From NCBI GenBank assembly GCA_003586115.2, contig QVOM02000042.1, forward strand, positions 71,903,447-71,967,446: a DNA stretch of 64,000 nucleotides, given 5' to 3'. This document shows, one piece after another, positions 35,960 to 47,649 of the stretch (the stretch's first letter is position 1; every line of letters begins with the position of its first letter). The notes beneath the pieces are model-generated. The model saw nothing but the letters and a program-made list of their open reading frames with translations. It was not told where the DNA came from and made no database searches. Both the position numbers and the translations under genes were made by a program. The stretch comes from Salvator merianae (lineage: Eukaryota > Chordata > Lepidosauria > Squamata > Teiidae).

Positions 35960-38900
35960 GAGGGAGAAGAGAGAGAGGATAAAATGGGCATCTACTCAAC
36001 TGCATTGCTTACTTTCTGAATCTAAGCCAAAGGGATGCACACAGTAAGATCTTTGTCTCATTTTCAGGGAGGATACAGGATAAAGATTCTGTGCCAGTAA
36101 TCTTCCTTGGATTAATGGTTTCTCTTTTATCTGCTGTATTTCTGCTCAGATGTCTTTGCTCTGAATGAGCCTGTGGAATGCAAATGATGGGTACAGTCAG
36201 TCTGAAAATATTTAAATCTCGCTTTCCACTGCACTGCAGGTTTGCAATGTGTGTGCGTGCATACACACACAAGACACAGCCTAAAGGGAGCACAAATGAA
36301 AATTATAAATATATCAATAACACAAAGTGGAATAAGCTGATAGTGGACCAAATGCAGAGTTGTTTTCTTTTCCCTCCCTTTCCCCCCACCCCTACTCCTC
36401 CATTTTATAAATAAGATCAGCATTTAAATGTCTGTTACAGGGGAGGGCAGAATCTTCAGTGTTCCTTGCCTGAGATGCATACATTTGACAAGAAGGCATC
36501 TGCAGAAATGGAAAACTGATTTCATTTCAGCAGCTAAGTGACAAATCTTCATTACTCCACAAGCATATTTCTAGATATGCTATTGTCTTAATGCTGACAA
36601 AGTAGCAGCTAGGTGGATCAGGCACCGTATTTGTTCCTGAAGCAGCCTTTTTCTCCTTTCCATGGTGTGTTGCAAGCTGTTTTCCCCTTGTCTTTTGTTC
36701 TGATAAGATGAGGATGATCACAATATCACCGCCACCATACTCTGTAGTAGTTCCTTAGGACTGGTTTGGAACTCTGACAATTGGATCCTTCCCAAGAACC
36801 TAGGATAATCAGAGGCATTGTTGTTATTGTTACTGCCACTATTACTACTAGTGACTACTACTATTGCTATTATGATTACAGTTAATTAGTTTAGAGAGCT
36901 ATCTTGCAATCTCAAGGACACATGTCTAGGATTAAGACTCATCAAGCACAGAAGGATATGCTTCAGGGTAAGCATTCACAGAAGTGAGATATAAGGTTGT
37001 AATCTAATGCTGCTTTAATCTGCATGGTCCCAAAGGACAGCTGCCCCTGGAGAAAGCGGGTCTTGACACTAGAGTGGAACCCAGGAGTCTGCTTGTTCCA
37101 CATGGGACTGAGCATTGCCTCAACACAAAAGTAGCACTGGATACTGGTCCAAGGAAAGACCTCTTTAAAGCAGCCTCCCCAGTATTCGCAGAAGTGGACT
37201 GAACCAGCCATCCTGCTGGACTTGTTCAGTCAGTGCACAGAGCTCCGTGCCATTTTGCCAGGCTCCCAGAAATGGACTGTCCTGCATTCCCAGCAGAAAT
37301 ACTTCCATTTGGCAACTTCGGAGGATAGGAGTTTCCATGTCTGGCCTACACAGCTGGAGCAAGATGGGCCACAGCAGAGCAGTCAGACCCCAGCACTCGT
37401 TGCCTGCCACCTCTCCACTCGTGGTCCTGATTGATCAGTCTGGGTCAAGGGGCCTCCACAGCGTGCACTAACATGCACTGTGCAGAAACTGCCTAAATAC
37501 ATTTACCTGGAAGCAAATCCTGCAAGACTTAAGGTAGTGATACGTAAACGATAGCAAATGTTGCAGCAAACATATTCTACCCATATGTTCAGATCGACTG
37601 GAACACCTGAAGTGTTGCAGAAGCAATACAAGTTGGTTTTTATATTGGTTTTTAATCATCTGAACATACACTATCAGTGTTTTTAAAGATATCACTGGTA
37701 CTTTGTTCATACGTTATGTGTTTTCTCTGAAAACCACAGTTGCTTTCTTGCCATAATTTGAACAAGTAACATTGCCCCAACTTCCCAGCATACCTGGGTT
37801 ATCAATTGGACATATTTTCTTTCAGAGGAAGAACATCATAATGCTTAAGCCAAAAACATGGGCTTAATGTACAGGAAGTTCAGGCCCTTTCACACTTATC
37901 TAAAACTACTGCTAAAAAGCTTCCTATGCACAATCCCTACTCAAATTGGAGGCTTTATTATGAGAAGGAATCACGCAAAGGAGGCTTCAGCAGCATTTTT
38001 CAGTTTCTAGATGCTGAAAATTCAAGTTAAAAATGTGGAGGTGTTATTGAGCCTGACTATGACCTGAAATAAATTTGCCTAATTAAGACTTCAGCTCCAG
38101 ACTCTTCCTTTTCTGTAACATTATAACTATGGAAATCTCTACTGTAGATACTTTTCATCATGGAGGGCTGCCTCAGGGGAGACCATCCAAATATATCAAA
38201 TTAGTTCAGAATCCTGCAACTGGGATTCTTACAATGGTAATGTTCATGCTACCCCACCTTTTCTATTAGTAGCACTAGCAACAAGTTTATAAGTGCAATC
38301 CCAGATGACTGGGGCCAGGTTGTTTTTCTCCACATAGTCTTAAAAAGAACTCAGATCTCCTCACTGGGTTTTCAGAAATCCATAAACTATGCATCAACAT
38401 GGGTACTGTCAGCTGGTCCCAGTTCCTGCTGCCATCATGCAAACAAGCAACAGCGGCAGGAAGAGCCCTCAGCCCATTCCAAAGCCCTGCAACATTTCAT
38501 CAAACTCCAGATTTCTGGGACCATTTCTGTGGATGCAGCAGAAATGTCCCCAGCCTTCATCATTCAAGCCAGGGAACTTTGTTTCTCAGCTTTGAAGGTA
38601 GGCCAGGCAGAGCTGGATCCATGTGGACAATCACCGGCCCACTGCGCACTCCATATGCAGAATTTACCAAGATTTCCAATTGCTCAGTGAAGCCCATGAA
38701 GATCTTGAACCTGCCATCTGGGAGGTTCAAAAGTACAGTAAACTCTTAAAAAACCCTTAAAGTGTTGTGTCTTTCCAAACTCAAACAGGAAGCTGAACAG
38801 AAAGTGAAGTGGCCAAGAAGGTGTTGGAGAAGTTGCATCAGAAGCTTCACTTCTTTCACCTCTTATCTCCTGTTGACCACTAGTGATAAAAGAAAAGGCA

Positions 38901-39300
38901 CCTAGCAAGAGATGCTTTCTTTCACCTCCTCTTTGTCTCTGCTTTACTTATCTTTGCCTGGTGGGCTGACAATTCTCAGAAATAGTCTTTGTTTCCTCTC
39001 TGATTCTTGAAACATTTAGCTAGATGGCTCACAACAGGCTTTTTTTATCCAAGCATATAAATATCTCTTAATAAACATATATTTTCCAGTTTTTCAACTA
39101 AAATACCTATTTCTGAGCATTCTTTTTAGGTTATTCCTATCAAACATGCAACTGTCACACTGTGCACATTTTGCAGGATAGATCAAAATCTTACAGAAAG
39201 CAAAGGGGAAAGGGAATAAGCTGAGACACTGAGGAAAAGAAAATTGAGAGGAATGCAGTGATGAAACAGTGAGGTGCCACAAAGAAAGAGAAGGAAGAGC
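35160..39300. other. No recognisable gene
   Basis: AT-rich sequence with incidental frames of up to 116 codons. A single terminus-like GGCCCTTTCACACTTATC lies at 37,884-37,901 without an identified partner. The CA microsatellite at 35,925 is listed separately. Confidence 0.4.
35925..35957. repeat. (CA)n microsatellite
   Basis: About sixteen tandem CA units, uninterrupted. Confidence 0.95.
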
Positions 39301-39775
39301 TTTTCTGCACTTACTTTTATAGATCTGGAACAGTTCTTATGGGCCATGCAATCCATCCCATGACTGCATAGCAATGGTGTGTTCCTATCTTCCATGCTAG
39401 CCCCAAAGCTTGTGTGAGCTTCTGAGCTGGCCTCCACAAGCACCAATAGCCAGGAATGAACGTTCCTGCCTTAAAGCCTCTCGGAGACCCATTTTGGTGG
39501 TGCAATAAAATGTGCCAACAAAATGGGATCCCAGAACATAGAGGAATGCACCTTTTGCATACCTCACTGATCCAAATTTACCTCTGCTAGAAGATTGGTA
39601 TATCTTGATATTGAGGTCTATCAGTGATGCAGATCAGGAGCCTCCTAATCTGGATCATGCTCCATCTGGTGCAGATGGAGCAAACTAGCTAGGGGGGCTG
39701 TCTAACTGCACTAACGTGCAGAAGGAAGGCCCTTAATACACTTGCTAGTGCAGAACACTGGCATGTGCAGAAAGG
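39301..39775. mobile_element. MITE-like repeat with (C)TTTTCTGCAC / GTGCAGAAAGG ends, copy 2
   Basis: The left edge CTTTTCTGCACTTAC and right edge GTGCAGAAAGG (39,765-39,775) form an inverted pair related to the fold-back MITE terminus. The interior matches 11,110-11,510 in several ordered blocks such as CCCAAAGCTTG, CCAGGAATGAA and ATCTGGATCATGCTnCA. Near the right end CACTTGCTAGTGCAG is also typical of this element group. Confidence 0.6.
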
Positions 39776-39779
39776 TTGA

Positions 39780-41000
39780 AAGAGAGAGAAAAAATGGAGT
39801 CTTAGAGTCAAAAAGTAATGTGTTTGCATGCACATTCATGCATGCACTCATGCATCATGAAGAGTGTTATGATTTTTATTTTTAAAATGAAGACATATGT
39901 TGCAAGAGTGCCAAAATCTGAGTCAGAAGGGTCAAGTGGCCATTAAAAGCAAGCTCTTAGAATAAACTTCATCTGGGCTACTAAAGAATGTGGTGAGGTT
40001 CCCCACCTTGTTCTGTTTACTCTATGCTTGACACTTCGACATTGTCTGTTTCCCACTTAAAACATCTCTGTGTTAAGCTATTGGTGCCACAAGACCACTT
40101 AATCCCATCAGTTTGCAATTCGAAATCACCACTTGAGCTACTAGTGTCTTAGCCCCGGGTAAGAGAGCTGCAAGATTAAAATGCAAATGTAAGCACCCAA
40201 GATGAACAGTTGATTTAATCACTGGACCTTGTTTACTTGTCCTGGCATGCTTGAAACAAATCCTTTGTTTACCCCTGTTTTTTCCCAAACAACTGTCCCC
40301 ACACCTTGAGGGTGCATTTTGGAGTAGAAGAGTAGGTACCTTCTTTCACTTAATGTCCTTGCCCTTGTGAATTTCCACTCCATATCCGGGTTCGTACTAC
40401 GATCCACTATTGCCTCTGTGTATGTGATTGTGTTTGCACCAGAAAAACTGAAATATGAGGGTCCTTGGTTAACCAACTCTTTATCCATTGTGTCCCTTGT
40501 GTTCCTGTGAGGGTTCACTATTGTCCTTTTGTGCTTCATGTGCTTACTGTGTGAGTGGGTTCTTGTTTCTAAGAAGATCACTGCTGAAATCACCACAGGA
40601 TTGAAGGAAGAGATCTGAGCTGTCTCTTCCACTTAAGGTGTTGAGCTGTTTTGCTGTTGCCAGGACTGGGGCAGCCTGATCTTGAACTGCCCTGTTCTAA
40701 TGGATAGCTGGCCTTTGAGCACCTAATCAGCCATTTATGATGTCTTGCTTTGGCAGTTGTCCAAGGAGGAATTTACAGCTGATTATTCTTGATATTTCTG
40801 AACCTTCCGCCTTAGCTGTACCTGTGCCAACCTCTGAGGAAGGTTATCGGAGAACCAGGAATTTAATTTGAATTAAAACTCTGCCCGCTGCTACCAAGAT
40901 TGGTCTTTGCCCAATCATCAGTATATAAATGTGTGCAAGTGTTTGTGACAGTGTCTAACTTTCTGAGCTGTGAAGACTGTCCTTGACCAAGAGAAGACAC
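39780..41000. other. No recognisable gene; unassigned open frame
   Basis: A minus-strand frame of 137 codons (40,632-40,219) spans this region. Its translation is fairly hydrophilic and contains no domain I recognise. An octamer-like ATGCAAAT occurs near 40,182 and a TATATAAAT near 40,922, but neither is linked to a gene. It may be unique DNA or an unidentified repeat. Confidence 0.3.
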
Positions 41001-41001
41001 T

Positions 41002-41541
41002 GGCCCTTTCTGCACTTGGCCTTATTCCAGATTATATCCTGGAATAGAGACCTGTCATCTGCATGCTAGTATGAACTATGGCAGGCCCCCACCTGGGGCC
41101 TGCTGTAATCTGTACTAACATGTGTCACGTATTGAAAGAGTTAAGTCAGGAACAAAGAGTCACAATGAGTCAGCATTTCTTGACACAGAGATTTACGATG
41201 TTGTTTTCATAACTCTAAATGACAGTTGATGACAGTTGATGATGTCATTTGGAATGTTCATATCTTGTGTGTGTGCTGTATAAGAAAAACTGTTAGTACT
41301 TGTTTGACTAGTGAGGTAGAAGGAGTATGAGAGTTTTTCTCTCTCTGTAGATAACTGTAAATAAAGTTTGTTAAATGAAAGTATCTAGTCTCTGGATTTA
41401 TTTGTCTATCTGACTACTAGCTGAGCTTAACTAGTGATCTGACTCCAGGCCAAATTCCGCTATATACTCCCTGACAACATGTGGACAGCAGGTCCCTATT
41501 CTGGGATATAATCCAGAATAAAGCCAAGTGCAGAAAGGTCC
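41002..41541. mobile_element. Fold-back MITE of the GGCCCTTTCTGCAC family, split by a solo LTR
   Basis: Left arm 41,002-41,122 and right arm 41,482-41,541 match the intact copy at 34,969-35,148. Termini are GGCCCTTTCTGCACTTGG and CCAAGTGCAGAAAGGTCC. The arms are interrupted after ACTAACATG by an LTR, and continue with TGGACAGCAGGTCCC. Removing the LTR and one 5-bp duplication leaves 181 bp, almost the length of the intact copy. Confidence 0.85.
41123..41476 (+). mobile_element. Solo LTR (354 bp) with 5-bp target duplication
   Basis: Begins TGTCACGT and ends CCCTGACA, so TGTCA...TGACA are inverted termini. ACATG flanks both sides (41,118-41,122 and 41,477-41,481), an exact 5-bp duplication typical of LTR retrotransposon or retroviral integration. 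A TATAAG box lies at about 41,279-41,284 and AATAAA at 41,360-41,365, both on the plus strand. A short tandem GACAGTTGAT repeat occurs near 41,221-41,240. No internal gag/pol sequence is present, so the provirus was lost by LTR recombination. Gypsy-like and endogenous retroviral origin cannot be told apart here. Confidence 0.88.
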
Positions 41542-41549
41542 ATTGAGAA

Positions 41550-42750
41550 AGGTATAAATCCTTCTGTTTCATCCCATGTTTCTCTTTCACTCTCATTCTT
41601 CTTTCACTTTACTGCTGCGATGTTCAACACTCAAGTCCTTCTTTAGCAAATAAGGGGGAGTTGTGGCTTGACTGCATTGCCCCAGTTCAGTTCAGGGGCT
41701 CTGATATTTGTGGGCAGAACAAGTGATATAGTGTGGACAGCAACTGAAAGGAGACTCAAACTGGCAAATCATGGGGGAAGAAGTTATTGGTTCTAGAGGC
41801 TCTGAATTGCAGCACTAATTGGCTGAAAAAATCCCCTATGTTTCTATACCCCAATTGACCTCTGTTCTGTTTCTTGGCCTTATCTTAGCTTCCAGTACTG
41901 GTAACTTTTACTTGAATTTCTTTTTGCCATGGTTACAGTTACATCTCTCCACTTCATACAAGTTACTGTTTGTTTACTTTAATAATCTCACACTTCTAGT
42001 TGCTGCTATCATTTGACTAATTCACCCTATTTTGATATTGTTTCTGTATGCTGTATAATAAAGTTGCACCCTGTGTACCCTTTACCCTTAATAAAAGTAA
42101 ATTTATTTGTATCAAAATCAGCCTAATTATTTACCCTTCCCTGAGGATTGACTCCAAACATGTCAACTATCAAACTAAACTTCTCTTTTAAAGATTCTGC
42201 TTGTGGGAATACTGCTAGACACGTGTTCCTGTAACCACAGAGATACATGCTCACACTCATGTTGGAAGTGTTTTCCAGCAGTAAAAGTTTCCTTCCATCT
42301 CCATGACTGTATGAAAGGAAAAGTCACAAAACTGTTGTGTAATTTACAGAATTGGTGATGTGGTTGTCCCATATAAAAGGCACGAAGATCCATGAGGGTG
42401 CCCTGAGTCCAGATGAATGGCTTCCCTGTCTTCTATTAGACCCGGCTTCAATAATATTGCACTTCAGCAGCAACTGGGAGACTTCCTTCCTTCCCCTTTT
42501 CTTAAAATCTTCTCCATCTACTTACCCAGTTGTTTTCATATTCTGCTGCTCTTCTGGCTTCTTTCATTGTTCCTTTCACCATACAACCCTTCTTTTCCCT
42601 GTGTACTGCTCCTCCTCCTCCTTATATAACAATGAGGCATGCAGACCGGCATGATTTTTTGCCCAGACCATTTCTGTTTCTGCATCTACTAAACACAGAG
42701 ACCAGCAGCTCCTCATTTCAGCTGAACATACATCTCTTACTTAGTAAAAA
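41550..42750. other. No recognisable gene
   Basis: Short frames up to 100 codons with no family resemblance. AATAAA-type signals occur near 42,057 and 42,091 (TATAATAAAGTTGCACC, then TTAATAAAAGTAAA), which could be a retroelement end, but no partner copy was found. Confidence 0.35.
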
Positions 42751-42752
42751 TA

Positions 42753-42988
42753 CAGGATGTTTCAAAAAGATGGACTCAATTGCAAAGTATATTTCACAAT
42801 GGCAACATGTTACAATCACACAAAAAGAATGACTTGAGGCTGTTTGTGCATTGGGAGAGGCATCTAGCGGTAATCGTTTGCAGCTCTATGCCCTGCCCTT
42901 TCAAGTGCTATGAGTTTCATTCATAGGAGGTTTGTGGTTGCAGGGATATTGTGATTTCAAATTGGGTCCATCTTTTTAAAACACCCAG
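42753..42988. mobile_element. Mariner/Tc1-like MITE flanked by TA
   Basis: The left end CAGGATGTTTCAAAAAGATGG continues to ACTCAATT. The right end in reverse complement reads CTGGGTGTTTTAAAAAGATGG and ACCCAATT, giving about 29 bp of inverted repeat with few mismatches. TA flanks both sides (42,751-42,752 and 42,989-42,990), the target site of Tc1/mariner elements. Length is 236 bp with no coding capacity. Confidence 0.8.
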
Positions 42989-42994
42989 TATTTA

Positions 42995-45430
42995 TATATC
43001 ACTTCCCATATGCAAATTTCAAAGTGGTCTATAGAATAATCTGTAACTTATATATGCCTAACCTAACCTATTGCCAAACTAAACATTCTCTGCCATAAGA
43101 TGTCATGAGCATGCTGTGGGGCCCTAAAGCAACCCTAATGTGTGATCTGCATGGCCCCACTGACCCATGCCAGCAGGATGCCAAACAAAGGGTGACCAGG
43201 CATCACCAGTGCCCAGCCCACTTCCAGGAATGGCATCCACTCCCAGGAGTGCTCCAGAGCCTGACAAAATGTCCCTGGTTTAGATTTTCAACACTGGAGA
43301 ATTTTCATTCTCCAGCCCTAAACTTCCTCCAAGCCAGGATGCAGTATTTGAGCAGATGGCCCTCTACCATGCTCCTGAGCTAAGAAAGTGCTACAGCTCA
43401 GGAGCACTTTTCTCTATACATGCCAAGTAGTGTGTGTGGAAATTTCCTATGAAACTGGGCAGTTTGTCATAGCACATCTTGTGTTGTATTTGTGTCCAGT
43501 CCAAGAATGCTGTGGTTTAAGACTAAAATCTCTCATGGGTGCTGGGGTTGCAGGACCTCCCCATTCACCTGGCACAGACCTGCAGCATCAGGATTCTGCC
43601 TCATTTGCCATTTGAGCAACCATTTCATTGCCTAATGCTAGTTCAACTGTTGACTCCTATGTTACTCTTTATAAGATGCTCTGGTACCTCTTGTAGCCAT
43701 AATGATGGAATAAAAATACATCAAATAATTAAACAAATGCAATTCTACAAGCCTTCCTATGTAAGATTTCACTACTGGGATGGTGTTTCATTATCCTTGC
43801 CCACCCAAGCATCCAGAACTAGTGCCACACACTCTTCAACCATACAAAAGGCAAAATGGTCATTTGGGGGAACATTTTGCGCTGCAAACAGGAGTGAATC
43901 CAGGTGGTCATCCCATATATTAGCTAAAAATAAGCATGTTGTCTTAACATCACCTTAAATATTTGTTTACCACACTCTAGCAAACCATCCATTTGGGAAC
44001 AGTATATGCAACGTAGAGCAAGGGGCACCATCTGGTAAACAGCTGCAACATAGAAGAGTGGCCTTGATCTGCGGGGACTATTGAGATAACCCATAGGTTA
44101 ATACCCATACAATATCTAATGTTTTAATAATCTGTTCTGAGGAACCACGTGGTGGGATCAATTATTACTAGAATGAAATGTTATCGCAAAGGTTTTTGCT
44201 GCAGTGGTCCCACATAACCCATTGTTATCCACTGGAAGGGCAGCTGGTGGGGTTCCTATCTTGGTCGGTAATATTGCTTCCAATTGTGGGCCAACAGAAG
44301 TACATAAAATTTATTTCCAATAGGCAGGATCAGATTTGGGGTGTGTGTGCAAACAGGGATGCTCGCTCTAGATAGCAACTTCATTGGCCTTGCAAAAATG
44401 ACACAAACAGACCAAAACTTACTTTCAAACCTTTATGGGTGATAGTGGGCAATGAGCCCAGCAACAAATGGTCTGTGCCACCACATGGATTTTTTTCTAG
44501 ATCCACTCTTGCCACTAGGAACCCCGCCCAGAGACTTATGGATTTTCTTTATGTTGCTTCAGCAGCGCAAGACTCACCTGAAGTGCCCCTTTAATTACAC
44601 TCCAGCTTCAATGGCTGTATCTCAGGCTGTGATTCTTGCATCCATGACCGCCTCTTCTTTTATTGCCATCTCTTCTCTCTTTGATTTCATGAAGGATCTA
44701 ATGACTGCCAGTTATGATAAACCAAATCCACTCACAGAAACTATCACGACTGGCAAGCTGCTGATATTGAAGAACCTTCAGCATTGTCTTACCTCTTGGG
44801 AAGGCATGGTCCCCAGTGGTGAATGATCTTTTAGCCTTGTTGCCTGAGCAACTACTTGCTTTTCATCACCCCTAGGGGAAAACCCTCCCTGTTTATTTGT
44901 GTAATGCAGGTAATGCAGGTGTAGTGGCCACCACCCCAGCACCCTTTTGACACAGTCTGATTTGGCTGTGCAGATTTCACCTGTTTCTGCATCTGCTCAA
45001 CACAAAGGTCAGAAACTTCAGGCTTTTGTTGTCCTGGATTTGTGACTATCTGTGCACAGGCTTCTGATGTAAACTTTTATTCTGATGAAGGTTTGGGGAA
45101 GGATCCCATGTTAAAACAGGCAGATTCAAAACATTTTTTTAAAATTATATTGCATTCAATTTTTACATGGAACCCATCAAAAAGAAAAATGTGTTTGTGT
45201 ACTTGATTATTCTGTTTATGGTGGTGGATGGGGAGAGAGACAAGCAGAGGAGATGCCCCCTAAAAAACTAACAGTTCTTTTGTACTGTGACATGAGTGAA
45301 GGTTTAAAAAAAGCTACGGTGGTCAGCTGGTTCCTTGTTTCTGAAATGTAGCCCTAGATCCCTGATGAAAGGTTGTAAAACATTTACAGTAGTTTAATCA
45401 ATCCTTTGGCTCCTCCCTGGTATTTACTGT
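42995..45430. other. No recognisable gene; unassigned open frames
   Basis: Frames of 139 codons (43,539-43,958 plus) and 124 codons (44,452-44,826 plus) show no recognisable domain, signal peptide or splice context. I treat them as chance frames. Confidence 0.4.
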
Positions 45431-45434
45431 GAGT

Positions 45435-45535
45435 TTTATTATTAACTGTTCATACAAGGCAATTAATATATGCCATTGTGATCTCCTTAGGGAAGAAGAG
45501 TGGGATATACATTCCTTTTAATTAATTAATGGACA
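45435..45535 (+). mobile_element. LINE 3' tail fragment
   Basis: The stretch TTGTGATCTCCTTAGGGAAGA, then GAGTGGGATATACATTCC and TTAATTAATTAAT, looks like a diverged CR1/L2-group tail (a generic TGGGATAtAnAtt ending). Only the tail is present. Confidence 0.4.
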
Positions 45536-45676
45536 TCTAGCAGAAGGCCCATAACATTTCAACATGAGCTCCGTTTACTAATTAAAATAAATCATAGCAC
45601 TTCAGCAAAATGGTTGTGAAAGGAATTGCCGGTGTCTATCCCTCTTCAAAAGGCTATAAAGCATAACCTAGAAAAC

Positions 45677-46174
45677 TAGAGACGTGCTTGAACTCAAATG
45701 CACAGGTAATTGAGTTCAGTTTGATCTAGAACCAGGTTGAAGAAGCTCAAGCAGTTCTAGATCCAACCTAGGTGATTTCAGGCAAGGAGGAAGGCAAGGG
45801 CATGGCACCATCCCACTTTAATACCCACAGGTTCCAGCATTGGTCCAGATGGGGGTTAATTTCAAACAGTTTCAATTAAACCATTCAGTTCAACCCAGTT
45901 CAAATGAACACCACTTGCTCAGTCTGAATCGAACAGCGGCAGCCCGTGCCTTTAAGGGCGGGTGTTGGCGACCTGCTGTGTCACTACGGAGTCCCGGAGG
46001 CCCCGTGAACGGCCATGACACTCGCGCGAACACCCGCCCTTAAAGGCACGAGCCGCCGCTGGAATCGAACCAGCCCATTTCGAACAGAAGGATGATTTGA
46101 TTCTATTCAAACTGGGTTGAGCCATTTGGTATAATTCAAACCAGTCAAACGCAAACCAAATTTACACATCTCTA
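45677..46174 (-). mobile_element. hAT-type MITE (TAGAGATGTGC family) with exact 8-bp duplication, host of a nested hAT
   Basis: Exact 8-bp duplications TAGAAAAC flank it (45,669-45,676 and 46,175-46,182). Ends are TAGAGACGTGCTTGAAC on the left and, in reverse complement, TAGAGATGTGTAAATTTG on the right. The internal palindrome TTTGATCTAGAAC / GTTCTAGATCCAA (45,720-45,732 and 45,754-45,766) is the one found near the opposite end of the copy at 18,121-18,446, so this copy is in reverse orientation. A second element (45,934-46,061) is inserted within it. Without the insert and its duplication it is about 362 bp, close to the other copy. Confidence 0.9.
45934..46061. mobile_element. CpG-rich 128-bp hAT-like hairpin MITE nested in another hAT MITE
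   Basis: Exact 8-bp duplications GAATCGAA flank it (45,926-45,933 and 46,062-46,069). The termini are inverted over about 34 bp: CAGCGGCAGCCCGTGCC and, on the other end in reverse complement, CAGCGGCGGCTCGTGCC, each followed by TTTAAGGGCGGGTGTT. The CAGNG start and 8-bp duplication fit hAT. The loop of about 60 bp includes GGAGGCCCCGTGAACGG. It is far more CpG-rich than its surroundings. A diverged relative lies at 60,063-60,255. Confidence 0.88.
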
Positions 46175-46189
46175 TAGAAAACTGCTAAT

Positions 46190-47475
46190 TGCTCAAATGA
46201 TCCACTGATTTATAACAAGAGCCATAATATATGCTAAAGGAGAAAATAATCTTAAGTCTATAATGCATGAAAAATGTGCCTCAATATGGAAAGTCACTTA
46301 TTAATTTATCGATGTTTATATAAATCTCACAGTGTTTACCAAAAATTAATAAAAGTATAAACATTAATTAAAATTACCCAACAAGATAGAGAAAATATAA
46401 GGCAGAATCCATGTGAAATTTTCAAAGCACATATCAAAGAGGATCTAAAAGAAAATATTTATGTAAGACCTGACCGGGCACATGCCCCAGAGACCACTTC
46501 TGGTCCAAGAAAAGTGTCCTGAGCCAGGAATGTGTGGGTAGCAGAGAGTGTGCCAGCAGCTGTATACATGACTGCTGGCCTGTCCCAGTCTAGCTCGAAG
46601 TCAGGGAGCAAAAGTTCCCCACTCTCAAAGTTAGGAACTCAGGGACATCTCCCTGAGTGCATGCAAATCTCTCCATTTGAAGTGGTCTTCTGCTAGAGCA
46701 CTCCCAGATGCAGTTTCCACATTCAAGAGCAGGCCCGAGATGGACCCATGCAGCCACTGTGTGGCTTCCTGTGGTGTGTGGAGCCTATGTTCTGAGCAGG
46801 GACTGTGCGGATGTTGTCTTATTGCCAATTCCTTCTTCTTCAGCAGTCTTCTCCTCCTTAAACTCTCATCCCTTCAAATCTGTTTCAGAGGACTTAGGTA
46901 CCCTAGAGAATGTGTGAGAAGCATGGTTAAAGGAAGGAAGCAAGGACGGAAGGAAGGAGATACAGTCACCTAAAACTTTCATATGCTAACTTAAATGCAC
47001 AGATGACAATGTAAATAATATTTGTTATATTCCACAGTTGCCTACAGACTGGGACCACAAGGGTAGCAGGGATGTTCTGACCGAACGTCCCCCTTTGACC
47101 TTTTTGTTTCCCTAAAACAAACCTGGCAGCCCTTTTAAAAAAGGTTTTCTTCCACAAGAGTAGTATCACATACAATCCTTCAAGCAGAGGGCAGTCTTCT
47201 AAAGTAGACTACATGGTCTTCCCAAAGACAAGTAAATGCACCATCAAGTTGGGCTGGACTCCTGAACTAATCCATTCAATCTTCTTGGTAACAATACAGG
47301 AGCATGTATGCCACTTTTGGGGATAGTTTTCAATTTTCCAGTCTAGTCCACAGCACCTACCCTTCTTAGATTGTCTCCCATCCAAGTGCTAACAAAGTTC
47401 CACCCTGCTGAGCTCCTGTGATCAGACAAAATAAGCATGTATTCACATCACATGCAGGTAAAACAAAGAAAAAGA
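46190..47475. other. No recognisable gene
   Basis: AT-rich sequence followed by short frames up to 98 codons. A purine-rich GGAAGGAAG stretch lies near 46,932-46,960. No repeat ends were recognised. Confidence 0.4.
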
Positions 47476-47479
47476 AGCA

Positions 47480-47615
47480 GTCATCTTAGGTGACTTAGAT
47501 GGTTTCCGGACAGGATCGTTCATGCACCCATCTGCCCCTCCCCCTCTCACGGACATTCTAGACTAGAAAAGGTGGATTGGAGATGGGATGAGAACAAAAG
47601 GGCCATAGACTTTTG
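47480..47615. repeat. Interspersed repeat (partner at 16,985-17,165)
   Basis: Shares CCCCCTCTCACGG versus CCCCCTCTCAGG, then CTAGAAAAGGTGGATT and GAGATGGGATGAGAACA with 16,985-17,165. Class unknown. Confidence 0.55.
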
Positions 47616-47649
47616 AGAACATGTTGTTATTGCATATCTATAGAAATCT

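Noticed and set aside
37884..37901. A further fold-back MITE starting GGCCCTTTCACACTTATC
   Set aside because: No matching inverted end was found downstream, so the element cannot be delimited.
40882..40990. A promoter with TATATAAAT at about 40,922
   Set aside because: No downstream exon or transcript signature was recognised, and AT-rich DNA gives such matches by chance.
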